The notes: generated by a model not told the origin, from the sequence alone. A stretch of DNA of 64,000 bases from Parabacteroides faecis (GCF_014647375.1 NZ_BMPB01000011.1:203539-267538), one strand, 5' to 3'; counted from the first letter of the stretch, positions 1 through 9,011 are shown. Made by a program: numbers and translations.

Positions 1-1
1 G

Positions 2-2869
2 GCCATCATGGATACGGAAGACCGTGAACTGTTCGTTCGCAAGCTCGACGAGATCGATGTAAAGACGATCAAGAGCGAAGCGGTAGAAAACATCGTAGAT
101 GCACGCCGTGCTGCTCGCGAACTGGGATACCCGGTGATCGTGCGTGCCGCTTATGCACTGGGTGGTCTGGGATCGGGCTTCTGTGATAATGAAGAAGAAC
201 TGGATGTGCTGGTTGAAAAAGCCTTTTCTTTCTCTCCGCAGGTCTTGGTTGAGAAGAGCCTGAAAGGTTGGAAAGAGGTGGAATACGAAGTAGTGCGTGA
301 CCGTTTCGACAACTGTATCACGGTTTGTAATATGGAGAACTTCGACCCGCTGGGAATCCACACCGGCGAATCGATCGTGATCGCTCCTTCACAGACACTG
401 AGCAATACGGATTATCACAAACTGCGCGAACTGGCTATCCGCATTATCCGTCATATCGGAATTGTGGGAGAATGTAACGTGCAGTATGCCTACGACCCTG
501 AAAGCGAGGATTACCGAGTGATCGAGGTGAATGCCCGTCTGAGCCGTTCCTCGGCATTGGCATCGAAGGCAACAGGTTATCCGCTGGCTTTTGTCGCTGC
601 TAAATTAGGTTTAGGCTATGGCTTGTTTGACCTGAAGAACTCGGTAACGAAAACGACCAGTGCCTTCTTTGAACCGGCACTCGACTATGTGGTCTGCAAG
701 ATACCGCGTTGGGACCTGGGTAAATTCCATGGCGTTGCCCGCGAACTGGGTTCCAGCATGAAGTCGGTAGGAGAGGTGATGGCTATCGGCCGCACATTTG
801 AAGAGGCTATTCAGAAAGGTCTGCGTATGATCGGTCAAGGTATGCACGGCTTTGTGGAAAACAAAGAGCTGCTCATCCCGGATATCGACAAGGCGCTGAA
901 TGAGCCGACTGATCATCGTATCTTCGTGATAAGCAAGGCTTTCCGTGCCGGCTATACGATTGACCAGATCCATGACCTGACAAAGATCGACAAATGGTTC
1001 CTTCAGAAACTATATAATATTATCCAGACCGCAGGAGCTTTGGAAAGTTTCAGCCGGATAGTCGATATCCCCGACAATCTGTTCCGTCTGGCGAAGAAGC
1101 AAGGTTTCTCTGATTTCCAGATTGCCCGTGCTATCTTCAAAGATCAGATGGAAGACGGTGAAAAGGCGATCCTTCAGGTTCGTCAGGACCGTAAATACCG
1201 CGGCATCCTTCCGGTGGTGAAACAGATCGATACGCTGGCAGCCGAATATCCGGCACAGACCAACTATCTGTACCTGACTTACAGCGGAACGGAAAGCGAT
1301 GTGCATTATCTGGGAGATAAACGCTCTATCGTGGTGCTGGGTTCGGGTGCTTACCGTATCGGTAGTTCGGTAGAGTTCGACTGGTGCGGTGTGCAGGCGC
1401 TCAACACGATCCGCAAGGAGGGCTGGCGCTCCGTTATGATCAACTACAATCCTGAAACGGTTTCGACCGACTACGATATGTGCGACCGTCTTTACTTCGA
1501 TGAGCTGACATTCGAACGTGTAATGGATATTCTCGAACTGGAGAATCCGCACGGTGTGATTGTCTCTACCGGAGGCCAGATCCCGAATAACCTGGCGATG
1601 CGTTTGGACGAACAGCATGTCAATATCCTTGGAACATCGGCCAAGAGTATCGATAATGCGGAAGACCGTGAGAAGTTCTCAGCCATGCTCGACCGTATCG
1701 GGGTGGATCAGCCTCGCTGGAAAGAGTTGAGCAGTACGGAAGATATCAATCAGTTTGTGGAGGAAGTAGGTTTTCCTGTATTGGTTCGTCCGAGTTACGT
1801 ACTGAGTGGTGCGGCCATGAATGTCTGCTCCAACCAGGAGGAACTGGAACGCTTCCTGCAACTGGCGGCTAACGTCAGCAAGAAGCATCCGGTGGTAGTA
1901 AGCCAGTTCATCGAACATGCCAAGGAGGTGGAGATGGATGCGGTAGCCGATCATGGGGAGATCGTAATGTATGCGATCAGCGAGCATATCGAGTTTGCAG
2001 GCGTACACTCCGGTGATGCAACGATCCAGTTCCCGGCGCAGAAGTTGTATGTGGAAACGGTTCGCCGTATCAAACGTATCAGCAAGCAGATTGCGAAGGA
2101 ATTGAATATCTCCGGCCCGTTCAATATCCAGTATCTGGCTAAAGGCAACGAGATCAAGGTGATCGAGTGTAATCTCCGTGCTTCGCGCAGCTTCCCGTTC
2201 GTGAGCAAGGTCCTGAAGATAAACTTTATCGAGCTGGCTACCCGTATCATGTTGGGTTTGCCTGTCGAAAAGCCGAATAAGAATGAGTTCGACCTCGATT
2301 ATGTAGGTATCAAGGCTTCCCAGTTCTCTTTCAACCGCTTACAGAAAGCTGACCCTGTACTGGGTGTGGATATGGCTTCGACCGGTGAGGTGGGTTGTAT
2401 CGGCGATGATGTCTCCGAAGCGATCCTGAAGAGTATGCTTTCCGTCGGTCTGCGTATCCCGGAAAAGAATATTCTGCTTTCGACCGGTACGCCGAAACAG
2501 AAGGTGGCGATGCTGGATGCTGCCAAGATGTTGGCAACAAAGGGTTACAATCTCTTCGCGACAGGCGGAACACATCGTTTCCTGAAAGAGAACGGCATCC
2601 CGAGCACCCGTGTTTACTGGCCGAGCGAGGAAGGCAAACAGCCGCAGGCACTCACCATGCTCCACGAAAAAAAGATCGACATGGTAGTAAATATCCCGCG
2701 TGACCTTTCCGCCGGTGAGTTGGATAACGGCTATAAGATCCGCCGTGCCGCTATCGACCTGAATACGACACTTATCACAAATGCCCGTCTGGCAAGTGCC
2801 TTTATCGAAGCGTTCTGTACGCTGACGGTAGATGATATACAGATTAAGAGCTGGCAGGAATATAGGTAA
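2..2869 (+). CDS. carB: Carbamoyl-phosphate synthase large subunit, 5'-truncated by window edge
   Basis: Catalyses formation of carbamoyl phosphate from bicarbonate, ATP and glutamine-derived ammonia for pyrimidine and arginine synthesis, in complex with the small subunit CarA. The frame is open from base 2 with no start; the first visible Met (base 8) aligns to roughly residue 125 of the about 1,075-residue family, so about 120 N-terminal residues lie outside the window. Seen: first ATP-grasp half with the VEVNARLSRSSALASKATGYP stretch (split at SALAS), the oligomerisation region, second half with VLGSGAYRIGSSVEFDW followed by a second ATP-grasp domain (IECNLRASRSFPF), and a C-terminal MGS-like allosteric domain (LLSTGTPKQK, LFATGGTHRFL). 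Ends in a clean stop followed by a strong hairpin. Assignment is very secure; which of possibly two Bacteroidales carB paralogues this is cannot be told. Confidence 0.95.
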   Translation, partial: AIMDTEDRELFVRKLDEIDVKTIKSEAVENIVDARRAARELGYPVIVRAAYALGGLGSGFCDNEEELDVLVEKAFSFSPQVLVEKSLKGWKEVEYEVVRDRFDNCITVCNMENFDPLGIHTGESIVIAPSQTLSNTDYHKLRELAIRIIRHIGIVGECNVQYAYDPESEDYRVIEVNARLSRSSALASKATGYPLAFVAAKLGLGYGLFDLKNSVTKTTSAFFEPALDYVVCKIPRWDLGKFHGVARELGSSMKSVGEVMAIGRTFEEAIQKGLRMIGQGMHGFVENKELLIPDIDKALNEPTDHRIFVISKAFRAGYTIDQIHDLTKIDKWFLQKLYNIIQTAGALESFSRIVDIPDNLFRLAKKQGFSDFQIARAIFKDQMEDGEKAILQVRQDRKYRGILPVVKQIDTLAAEYPAQTNYLYLTYSGTESDVHYLGDKRSIVVLGSGAYRIGSSVEFDWCGVQALNTIRKEGWRSVMINYNPETVSTDYDMCDRLYFDELTFERVMDILELENPHGVIVSTGGQIPNNLAMRLDEQHVNILGTSAKSIDNAEDREKFSAMLDRIGVDQPRWKELSSTEDINQFVEEVGFPVLVRPSYVLSGAAMNVCSNQEELERFLQLAANVSKKHPVVVSQFIEHAKEVEMDAVADHGEIVMYAISEHIEFAGVHSGDATIQFPAQKLYVETVRRIKRISKQIAKELNISGPFNIQYLAKGNEIKVIECNLRASRSFPFVSKVLKINFIELATRIMLGLPVEKPNKNEFDLDYVGIKASQFSFNRLQKADPVLGVDMASTGEVGCIGDDVSEAILKSMLSVGLRIPEKNILLSTGTPKQKVAMLDAAKMLATKGYNLFATGGTHRFLKENGIPSTRVYWPSEEGKQPQALTMLHEKKIDMVVNIPRDLSAGELDNGYKIRRAAIDLNTTLITNARLASAFIEAFCTLTVDDIQIKSWQEYR

Positions 2870-2879
2870 GAACGAAATG

Positions 2880-2913
2880 AAAAGGAGGATGTTACAGCAT
2901 CCTCCTTTTGTTT
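2880..2913. terminator. Bidirectional intrinsic terminator between carB and the PIN toxin gene
   Basis: Perfect 12-bp stem (2880-2891 AAAAGGAGGATG with 2898-2909 CATCCTCCTTTT), 6-nt loop, followed by T-rich sequence on the plus strand. It sits just after the carB stop and just beyond the stop of the convergent toxin gene, so it can serve both. Confidence 0.85.
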
Positions 2914-3320
2914 TATCTTTCAATCCAATTAATAACAGTAAGTTTCGATATTCGATCAAAATGCTTTTCATTATCAGTGACCATAACCAGATTGTTAGCA
3001 CTGGCAGTACAAGCAATGAACAAATCAAAATCATCAACAAGTTTACCTGCTTTCCTTAATTTTGCTTTTTCTTCTGCGTACCTATCGATGGCTGTGGCAA
3101 ACGGGATGATTGTAATTTTCTCAAGGAAAGCTTTTAGAATAGTCTCATTTGCTAGGGGATTAGAGCAACATTCTACTCCGTATTTCAATTCTGCAACAGT
3201 CACTTCGGATATACAACAATTATTCCATCCTACCTGACTAATCTTTTTATTGATATCGTATTTACCTCTGAACAGGAAAACACAGATATTCGTATCTAAT
3301 AGATATTGTGCTTTCATCAT
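2913..3320 (-). CDS. PIN-domain ribonuclease toxin, VapC type
   Basis: 135-residue single PIN domain, the usual length for VapC toxins, which are Mg-dependent RNases that cleave tRNA or rRNA. The four acidic active-site positions are visible: D9 in LLDTN, E44 in VAELKYG, D99 in DDFDLFIA and D116 in VTDNEKHF. It follows the antitoxin gene directly, with a 4-base ATGA overlap, the typical translational coupling of type II toxin-antitoxin pairs. Seen: fold motifs and gene order. Known: VapC mechanism. Not known: the RNA target here. The toxin looks intact. Confidence 0.88.
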   Translation of the reverse strand: MMKAQYLLDTNICVFLFRGKYDINKKISQVGWNNCCISEVTVAELKYGVECCSNPLANETILKAFLEKITIIPFATAIDRYAEEKAKLRKAGKLVDDFDLFIACTASANNLVMVTDNEKHFDRISKLTVINWIER

Positions 3321-3637
3321 TCAAAGGATTCTATATGTCGTGTCCCTAATACCCGGCTGTTACGTATTTCGTTGATTAACTCTTCGGCACTTTTATCATC
3401 TTCCCATGCTCCATAAAATTTATCTGGCAAATCTTTGTATTCTTCTTTTGCTTTATCATCCAGGATAGAGTTAGAAAGTCTAGCTATTAGTTTTAGCTTT
3501 ATGTCTGTACTGAGGTTCTTCAATAATCCCCAATAGGTTTCTATTATGCTGGTCTTTTCCGGGTTGGCATAAGATGCTATAGGTTCGGAAACCTTGTCGG
3601 ATGGCTTGTTCTCATTTTTGTAAGGCTTTGTTGTCAT
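3317..3637 (-). CDS. Probable antitoxin partner of the PIN toxin
   Basis: 106-residue, charged, low-complexity N-terminus (Lys/Asn/Ser rich to about residue 30), then a helical central part and a C-terminal segment with WEDDKSAEELINEIRNSR, a pattern seen in many Bacteroidetes antitoxins that wrap around PIN toxins. No clear DNA-binding fold was recognised. Upstream of and overlapping the toxin by 4 bases, so co-transcribed. The role is inferred from position, size and the C-terminal motif rather than from a firm family match. A TAnnTTTG -7 element lies about 35 bases upstream on the same strand. Confidence 0.7.
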   Translation of the reverse strand: MTTKPYKNENKPSDKVSEPIASYANPEKTSIIETYWGLLKNLSTDIKLKLIARLSNSILDDKAKEEYKDLPDKFYGAWEDDKSAEELINEIRNSRVLGTRHIESFE

Positions 3638-3671
3638 AAAGATTATAGATTAAGTTGTTTATACTATGCGA

Positions 3672-3679
3672 CAAATGTA
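3672..3679 (-). promoter_or_regulatory. Candidate -7 element for the antitoxin-toxin operon
   Basis: Plus-strand CAAATGTA reads TACATTTG on the minus strand, matching the Bacteroidetes TAnnTTTG consensus, about 35 bases before the antitoxin start. No matching -33 TTTG at ideal spacing was found. Confidence 0.5.
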
Positions 3680-3875
3680 AGTATAATATTTTACACCGCA
3701 TGAGATATCAAAACAGAATTACAGCAAATGGTTTATATAACTTTACAGAAGCTGAATCATCCTTTCGGATGGTGTGGAAACCGATGATATGGGTTTACAC
3801 ATAAAATTAAAATATCCATTTAAATTTATTAGCTTTAGTTGCACAAATATATGGAGAATAGTTAAGAAGTTATTT

Positions 3876-3883
3876 TAATTTTG
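3876..3883 (+). promoter_or_regulatory. Candidate -7 element for lutABC
   Basis: TAATTTTG matches TAnnTTTG, 62 bases before the lutA ATG. The -33 position is not consensus, so this is a plausible but partial promoter. Confidence 0.45.
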
Positions 3884-3945
3884 TAGTTCGTTGGAAAACA
3901 TATCTTAAGAGAGAACAGTTATACTTATGTTATAATTCAACCAAT

Positions 3946-4686
3946 ATGAAGATAGGACTATTTATCCCGTGTTATATCAACGCGGTGTATCCGGAGGTTG
4001 GCGTAGCCTCCTACAAACTCTTGAAGCATTTGGGCCTGGACGTCGATTATCCTTTAGACCAGACTTGTTGCGGCCAGCCGATGGCAAATGCCGGTTTTGA
4101 AAACGAATCCCTGAAACTGGCTCTCCGTATGGAAGATTTATTTAAACAGTACGACTATGTGGTCGGACCGTCTGCCAGTTGTGTTGCATTCGTAAAAGAG
4201 AATCATCCCGGCATCCTGGAAAAGGCCGGACATGTTTGTCAGAACAGCAGTAAGATATACGATATCTGCGAGTTTCTGCATGATGTAGTGAAACCGGAAG
4301 AACTGCCTTCTGTTTTCCCCCATAAAGTGAGTATTCATAACAGTTGCCACGGGGTGCGCGAGTTGCATCTGTCATCCCCCAGCGAAATGAATATCCCATA
4401 CTTTTCCAAACTGCGTGATCTGTTGCAGTTGGTAAAAGGCATCGAGATACTCGAACCGAAGCGCATCGACGAATGTTGCGGTTTCGGAGGAATGTTTGCC
4501 GTCGAAGAGCCGGAAGTCTCTGTTTGTATGGGACATGACAAGGTGAAAGACCATATGAGTACCGGGGCCGAATATATCACCGGAGCCGATAGTTCCTGTC
4601 TGATGCATATGCAGGGTGTCATCGAGCGTGAACACCTGCCGATAAAGACCATTCATATCACTCAAATATTAGCCGCAGGATTATGA
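3946..4686 (+). CDS. lutA: L-lactate utilisation protein LutA, Cys-rich Fe-S oxidoreductase subunit
   Basis: 246 residues made of two CCG domains, the family that ligates iron-sulfur clusters in heterodisulfide reductase, GlpC and lactate oxidation enzymes. Seen: first CCG motif at C41-C42 (QTCCGQPMANAG) and second at C177-C178 (DECCGFGGMFAV), plus upstream Cys residues of each repeat. Known: LutABC (E. coli YkgEFG) supports growth on L-lactate by oxidising it to pyruvate in the cytoplasm. First gene of a three-gene operon; its stop overlaps the lutB start by 4 bases (ATGA). Length matches the family (about 240). High confidence. Confidence 0.92.
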   Translation: MKIGLFIPCYINAVYPEVGVASYKLLKHLGLDVDYPLDQTCCGQPMANAGFENESLKLALRMEDLFKQYDYVVGPSASCVAFVKENHPGILEKAGHVCQNSSKIYDICEFLHDVVKPEELPSVFPHKVSIHNSCHGVRELHLSSPSEMNIPYFSKLRDLLQLVKGIEILEPKRIDECCGFGGMFAVEEPEVSVCMGHDKVKDHMSTGAEYITGADSSCLMHMQGVIEREHLPIKTIHITQILAAGL

Positions 4687-6056
4687 GTACGAAACATTCA
4701 ATAGCAGCTGCCCGTTTCATAGCTAACAGGAAACAGGAAGCCTGGCACGATGAGACCCTTTGGATGGTACGTGTCAAAAGAGATAAGATGAGTCATTCGC
4801 TTCCCGAATGGGAGCGTTTGCGTGAGTTGGCCTGTGATATCAAAATGTATTCCAACAGCCATTTGGATACGTTGCTGGAAGAGTTTGAAAAGAATGCCAT
4901 AGCCAACGGAGCCATCGTACATTGGGCGAAAGATGCGAAAGAGCATAATGAGATCGTCGAAAAGATCCTTCAGCAGCATAATGCGCATACGCTGATCAAG
5001 AGCAAATCCATGCTGACGGAAGAATGCGGTATGAATGAGTATCTGTTCAGTAAGGGGTATGACATCGTCGAGAGTGATCTCGGTGAACGTATCCTTCAAT
5101 GGATGCACCTTCATCCGAGCCATATCGTGATGCCTGCCATCCATATCAAACGCCAGGAGGTGGGCGAGATGATGGAACGTGTCCTGGGTACGGAGAAAGG
5201 CAATTCAGATCCAACTTATCTGACACATGCTGTTCGTAAGAATATGCGTGAAAAATTCCTGACGGCTGATGTTGCTATGACGGGAGCCAACTTTGCTGTT
5301 GCTTCGACCGGTGAGATTGTGGTTTGTACCAATGAGGGAAATGCAGATATGGGGACTTCATTCCCTAAAGTCCATATCGCTACATTCGGGATGGAGAAGA
5401 TCGTTCCCAACCAGGAGGCTTTGGGCGTCTTTACCCGCCTGCTTGCCCGTTCCGGTACCGGACAGCCGATAACCTCTTATACTTCTCATTACCGTAAACC
5501 TCAGGATGGCGGTGAGTTTCATCTAATCATCGTAGATAACGGACGTAGTGATATTCTGGCAAAGCCGGATCATATCCGTACGCTAAATTGTATCCGTTGC
5601 GGCGAATGTATGAACACCTGCCCGGTATATCGTCGGACTGGCGGTTATTCCTATACCTATTTTATACCCGGTCCGATCGGTATCAATCTGGGCATGTTGA
5701 AAAATCCGGAAGAGTATTCTGATAATGTTTCGGCTTGTTCCCTGTGTTTATCCTGTTCAAATGTCTGTCCTGTAAAGATAGACCTGGGCGAACAGATTTA
5801 CCGTTGGCGTCAGGATCTGGACAAGATTGGAAAAGCCAGCTCGGAGAAGAAAGTAATGTCGGGCGGTATGAAGTTCCTGATGGAGCGTCCGGCACTGTTC
5901 AATACAGCGTTGAAGTTTGCTCCTCTGGTAAATAAATCACCTCGTTTTATGATCTATAATGGATTGAATGCCTGGGGAAAGGGGCGTGAGTTACCGACCT
6001 TTGCCAAAGAATCGTTCAATGATATGTGGAAGAAAAACAAGATACAAAAACCGTAG
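4683..6056 (+). CDS. lutB: Lactate utilisation iron-sulfur protein LutB
   Basis: 457-residue protein with an N-terminal LUD domain (about residues 60-290; FLTADVAMTGANFAVASTG is the typical core) and a C-terminal ferredoxin-like region with two 4Fe-4S motifs, CIRCGECMNTCP beginning at C303 and CSLCLSCSNVCP beginning at C352, followed by the family-typical tail. Presumed electron-carrying subunit of the LutABC lactate oxidase complex. Translationally coupled to lutA and followed 37 bases later by lutC. Full length for the family; nothing missing among the eight cluster cysteines. Confidence 0.93.
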   Translation: MSTKHSIAAARFIANRKQEAWHDETLWMVRVKRDKMSHSLPEWERLRELACDIKMYSNSHLDTLLEEFEKNAIANGAIVHWAKDAKEHNEIVEKILQQHNAHTLIKSKSMLTEECGMNEYLFSKGYDIVESDLGERILQWMHLHPSHIVMPAIHIKRQEVGEMMERVLGTEKGNSDPTYLTHAVRKNMREKFLTADVAMTGANFAVASTGEIVVCTNEGNADMGTSFPKVHIATFGMEKIVPNQEALGVFTRLLARSGTGQPITSYTSHYRKPQDGGEFHLIIVDNGRSDILAKPDHIRTLNCIRCGECMNTCPVYRRTGGYSYTYFIPGPIGINLGMLKNPEEYSDNVSACSLCLSCSNVCPVKIDLGEQIYRWRQDLDKIGKASSEKKVMSGGMKFLMERPALFNTALKFAPLVNKSPRFMIYNGLNAWGKGRELPTFAKESFNDMWKKNKIQKP

Positions 6057-6093
6057 GGGTAGGGTTTGCCTGCCTGTAAAAACATAGGAAAGA

Positions 6094-6672
6094 ATGAGTA
6101 GTAAAGAATCTATATTATCCCGTATCCGTAGTCATACCGGTACTCGTTACGAGCAGCCGGAAATCACATTGGATGCCATTCATTATGAAGATAAAACCGG
6201 ACAGTTTTCCGAATCGTTAAAGGCTGCGGGTGGTGCGGCCGTTGTTCTGCAAGCGGGGGAAGATATCAATGAGCTGATCCGGAAACATTTTCCTGACGCG
6301 AAACGTATTGCGTCGAATCTGTCTGAAATAACTTGTGCCACTTTCGATCCTGATTCGGTATCCGACCCCAGGGAATTGAATAATACAGACCTTGCTATTG
6401 TGGAGGGTTGTTTCGGGGTTGCCGAGAATGGTGCCGTATGGATTACGCAGCAAGTAAAACATAAAGCACTTTATTTCATCTCGACCGGATTGGTGATCCT
6501 TATCAATAAGGAAGATTTGGTTAATAATATGCATGAAGCTTATAAGCGGGTGGAAGGTACAGACTATAAATATGGCTTTTTTGTCTCCGGTCCGTCCAAA
6601 ACAGCCGATATAGAACAGGCATTGGTGTTCGGTGCACATGGACCGATGAATGTCTTGGTTATTTTAAGATAA
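6094..6672 (+). CDS. lutC: Lactate utilisation protein LutC, LUD domain
   Basis: 192-residue single LUD domain protein (YkgG/LutC). Seen: family-typical DLAIVEGCFGVAENGAVW and a C-terminal SGPSKTADIEQALVFGAHGP, the most conserved LUD block. Known: LutC is required with LutA and LutB for lactate oxidation. Last gene of the operon, 37 bases after lutB. No clear intrinsic terminator follows; an inverted-repeat element begins about 25 bases downstream. Confidence 0.92.
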   Translation: MSSKESILSRIRSHTGTRYEQPEITLDAIHYEDKTGQFSESLKAAGGAAVVLQAGEDINELIRKHFPDAKRIASNLSEITCATFDPDSVSDPRELNNTDLAIVEGCFGVAENGAVWITQQVKHKALYFISTGLVILINKEDLVNNMHEAYKRVEGTDYKYGFFVSGPSKTADIEQALVFGAHGPMNVLVILR

Positions 6673-6697
6673 AACTACTTTTTATTTGATGGAAAAT

Positions 6698-6783
6698 GGT
6701 CAAAAGATCAGGGCTGCACCGGCTTCGCTGTTCCAATGAAAGACAAAGCGGACGCTTATTAGTTGAGGTCTTGATCTTTTGGT
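6698..6783. repeat. Inverted-repeat element downstream of lutC
   Basis: Perfect 10-bp arms CAAAAGATCA (6701-6710) and TGATCTTTTG (6772-6781) bracket about 61 bp with higher GC than the surrounding spacer. Could be a small dispersed intergenic repeat or an RNA structure. Not a standard terminator because no T-run follows directly. A genome search would tell. Confidence 0.4.
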
Positions 6784-6920
6784 CACATTTCTTTCAAGAG
6801 AAAAGCAACATCCAAATCTGATTAGGACCGACCCCATAATCTGTATCCTCTCAAATCGTTTTTCACTTTATAGATTACGTGTGTACATTATAATATATAT
6901 ATATAACTATTTAGTATAGA

Positions 6921-7490
6921 ATGAAACAATTGGAACTCATTATAAAAGAACTAGATCTTCCGGCTGGCTATTATGATAGACTGACAGAACTATTAGAAGA
7001 GAAACAACTTCCCCAAAAAGAATATCTTCTGAAGACCGGACAGGTTTGTACTTTTATCGGAGTAGTGGAAGAAGGTGTGTTACGGTCATTCCGTGAACAG
7101 GATGGAGAGGAGTTTATAAGCGACTTTTATGTCCCAGGTTCTTTTGTCACCTCTTATCGGAGTTTTCTGCGAAAAGAACCGAGCGTAGGAGCTATTCAGG
7201 CATTGGAAGATACAACGCTTAGCAGTCTTTCATATGCGAATTTTGAACTTTTGACAAATGAATCTCCTTTATGGTTTAAGTTTGGAAAACACATTGCCGA
7301 TACCCTGTTTGTGAAGAAATGTGTCAAGGAAACTTCTCTTTTGAAGGATTCAGCCTTGGAAAGATACCGATTGTTAGTAAAAAACTATCCCGGTATAGAA
7401 CAACATGTAGCACAGTATCATATCGCTTCTTACCTAGGAATCAAACCGGAATCTTTGAGCCGGATCAAATCTCTTAACATAGGTCAATGA
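6921..7490 (+). CDS. Crp/Fnr-family transcriptional regulator
   Basis: 189 residues: a cyclic-nucleotide-binding-type beta-roll (about residues 25-115, VVEEGVLRSFREQDGEEFISDFYVPGSF split in the middle) and a C-terminal winged HTH (HIASYLGIKPESLSRIKS). Typical of small Bacteroidetes Crp-like activators that often lack real cAMP binding; the canonical RE..R phosphate cassette is not evident. The HTH ends only a few residues before the stop, which is normal for this subgroup. It precedes a cupin gene by about 50 bases on the same strand, so the two may be co-expressed. The target is unknown. Confidence 0.85.
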   Translation: MKQLELIIKELDLPAGYYDRLTELLEEKQLPQKEYLLKTGQVCTFIGVVEEGVLRSFREQDGEEFISDFYVPGSFVTSYRSFLRKEPSVGAIQALEDTTLSSLSYANFELLTNESPLWFKFGKHIADTLFVKKCVKETSLLKDSALERYRLLVKNYPGIEQHVAQYHIASYLGIKPESLSRIKSLNIGQ

Positions 7491-7541
7491 AATAGTCGCT
7501 CTTTCACTCTTTCTTTGCCATATAATTAAAAACATAGAAAG

Positions 7542-7889
7542 ATGGTACAAGAAAAAGTATTCAGAAGAGATTTGTTGACAGCCTGTTTTTCAAAGCAGAC
7601 CGTGTCGAGAGTTGAGATAAAAGAAGTAACTCTTCCTCCTGCAGGAAAAGCTGATTATCATTTACATCGTTGCCCGGTGGTAGGATGTATCGTTTCCGGG
7701 GCCCTTCTGTTCCAGTTGAAAGGAGGAGATCCGATGATAATAAAAACAGGCGAAGCTTTCTTCGAACCCAGGGATCAGCCGGTACTTCATTTTGATAACG
7801 CTTCGGAGACAGAACCGTTGGTTTTTACAGCCTTTTATTTGGTAGAGGAAAATGAGGACCTGATCACAATCCTTCCTGATATATCTTGA
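7542..7889 (+). CDS. Small cupin-domain protein
   Basis: 115-residue single cupin barrel. Seen: HLH at about residue 41 with a G-rich strand (VVGCIVSGALLFQLKGG), the E of GEAFFEP and the H of VLHFDNAS, together a plausible metal-binding His/Glu set. Small cupins of this type act as sensors, isomerases or dioxygenase-like enzymes; the sequence does not say which. Located between a Crp-type regulator and an exported aldo/keto reductase. Fold secure, function unknown. Confidence 0.8.
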   Translation: MVQEKVFRRDLLTACFSKQTVSRVEIKEVTLPPAGKADYHLHRCPVVGCIVSGALLFQLKGGDPMIIKTGEAFFEPRDQPVLHFDNASETEPLVFTAFYLVEENEDLITILPDIS

Positions 7890-7936
7890 TTATTCACTCT
7901 TTTCTGTTAAAGTTCGGGTAATTAGGTAAATAGTAT

Positions 7937-7944
7937 TATTTTTG
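7937..7944 (+). promoter_or_regulatory. -7 promoter element for the aldo/keto reductase gene
   Basis: TATTTTTG fits TAnnTTTG and lies 50 bases before the ATG at 7995. It overlaps the in-frame GTG at 7944, which argues that GTG is not the start codon. Confidence 0.55.
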
Positions 7945-7994
7945 TGAAATCCTTAATCTGTATTCACGAAAATAATACTCAATATTCTTTTACC

Positions 7995-8906
7995 ATGAGC
8001 AACATAAAAATGATGAACAGAAGAAAATTTATCCGGACAGGTGTTGCCGGAGTAGCTGGTTTGTCGCTGGCACAGGTTGGTTGGGCTGATATGCAGCGGG
8101 TACTTCCTTCCGATGTGACGGTCGATAAAGTGGAGTTAGGCAAAACAGGACTGGAAGTTTCCCGTATCGCTTTGGGTACCGGAACGAAAGGATGGAATTA
8201 TGAATCCAACCAAACCCGTATCGGAATGGATAATTTCCTGAAACTGGCTCATCACGGCTATGAAAGGGGAATCCGTTTCTTCGATATGGCCGATATGTAC
8301 GGTTCCCAGCCTTTCGTGGGTAAGGCCTTAAAAGAACTGCCTCGTGAAAAAGTAACTCTGATGACAAAGATGTGGACGTATGATGATGGATCGGAGAAAA
8401 GAGAACCGGTCAGGAAAACCCTCGACCGTTTCCGTCAGGAAGCCGGTACCGAATATTTCGATATCTTACTGATGCATTGCATGACCAGCGGCGACTGGCC
8501 TGAAACACGTAAATTCTATATGGACGGTCTTGCCCAGGCAAAAGAAGAGGGTATTGTGAAGGCTGTCGGAATATCTTGCCATAACTGGGAGGCTATGAAG
8601 GAAGCAGCCGATAATCCGTGGTGCGATATTATTCTGGCCCGTCTGAATCCTTTCCAGAGCCATATGGACGGAACACCCGAAGATGTGAATGTTCTTTTAG
8701 GGAAGGCCCGGGAGAATGGAAAAGGTATCATGGGAATGAAAATATTCGGTGAAGGAAAGCATGTTGCAGATGATGAACGCGAACGTTCGATCCGGTTTGC
8801 TGTTACCGGGAGCAATTTACACTGTATGACGCTTGGCCTGGAGTCGATCGCCCAGATGGATGACGCCATTGAAAGGGTAATGAGGAATGTAAAAAATATC
8901 CGATAG
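7995..8906 (+). CDS. Tat-exported aldo/keto reductase
   Basis: About 303 residues from the ATG at 7995 (alternatives 8010 and 8013). The N-terminus has a Tat signal, NRRKFIRTGVAGVAGLSLA, so the enzyme should be exported folded with its nicotinamide cofactor. The reductase barrel follows: GKTGLEVSRIALGTG, then the catalytic tetrad D (DMAD), Y (MYGS), K (LMTKMW) and H (LLMHC). These enzymes reduce carbonyl or sugar substrates with NAD(P)H; substrate unknown. The frame extends upstream to a GTG at 7944, but that extension overlaps the promoter and would bury the Tat signal, so 7995 is preferred. Confidence 0.87.
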   Translation: MSNIKMMNRRKFIRTGVAGVAGLSLAQVGWADMQRVLPSDVTVDKVELGKTGLEVSRIALGTGTKGWNYESNQTRIGMDNFLKLAHHGYERGIRFFDMADMYGSQPFVGKALKELPREKVTLMTKMWTYDDGSEKREPVRKTLDRFRQEAGTEYFDILLMHCMTSGDWPETRKFYMDGLAQAKEEGIVKAVGISCHNWEAMKEAADNPWCDIILARLNPFQSHMDGTPEDVNVLLGKARENGKGIMGMKIFGEGKHVADDERERSIRFAVTGSNLHCMTLGLESIAQMDDAIERVMRNVKNIR

Positions 8907-8953
8907 TGCTACGCATTGGCTTGTTTAGGGGCAACGGTGACAAATAAAATATT

Positions 8954-9006
8954 AGCAGGAATCGCATTGATCCTGCTGATAATATCGTGTATTTTACGGT
9001 TTTTTT
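8954..9006 (+). terminator. Possible terminator after the aldo/keto reductase gene
   Basis: A 7-bp stem AGCAGGA/TCCTGCT (8954-8960 with 8971-8977) is followed, after a short gap containing a very small second hairpin, by seven T (9000-9006). The distance between main stem and T-run makes it a weak call. Confidence 0.35.
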
Positions 9007-9011
9007 ATTCT

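Larger units (their letters stand above)
3638..3945. other. Divergent intergenic region between the toxin-antitoxin pair and lutA
   Basis: AT-rich spacer of about 308 bases with no convincing ORF. It carries outward-facing -7-like elements for both sides and a small hairpin (CATCC at 3758-3762 with GGATG at 3767-3771) of unknown meaning. Confidence 0.6.

Noticed and set aside
1010-1618. Long antisense frames inside carB
   Set aside because: Shadow frames of a highly conserved gene with no protein-like features.
6886-6910. TA-rich tract before the Crp-family gene as a tandem repeat of interest
   Set aside because: Short AT-rich promoter-region sequence with no clear repeat unit beyond simple TA dinucleotides.
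7944-7994. GTG start giving a 17-residue N-terminal extension of the aldo/keto reductase
   Set aside because: Overlaps the TATTTTTG promoter element and would place extra residues in front of the Tat signal.
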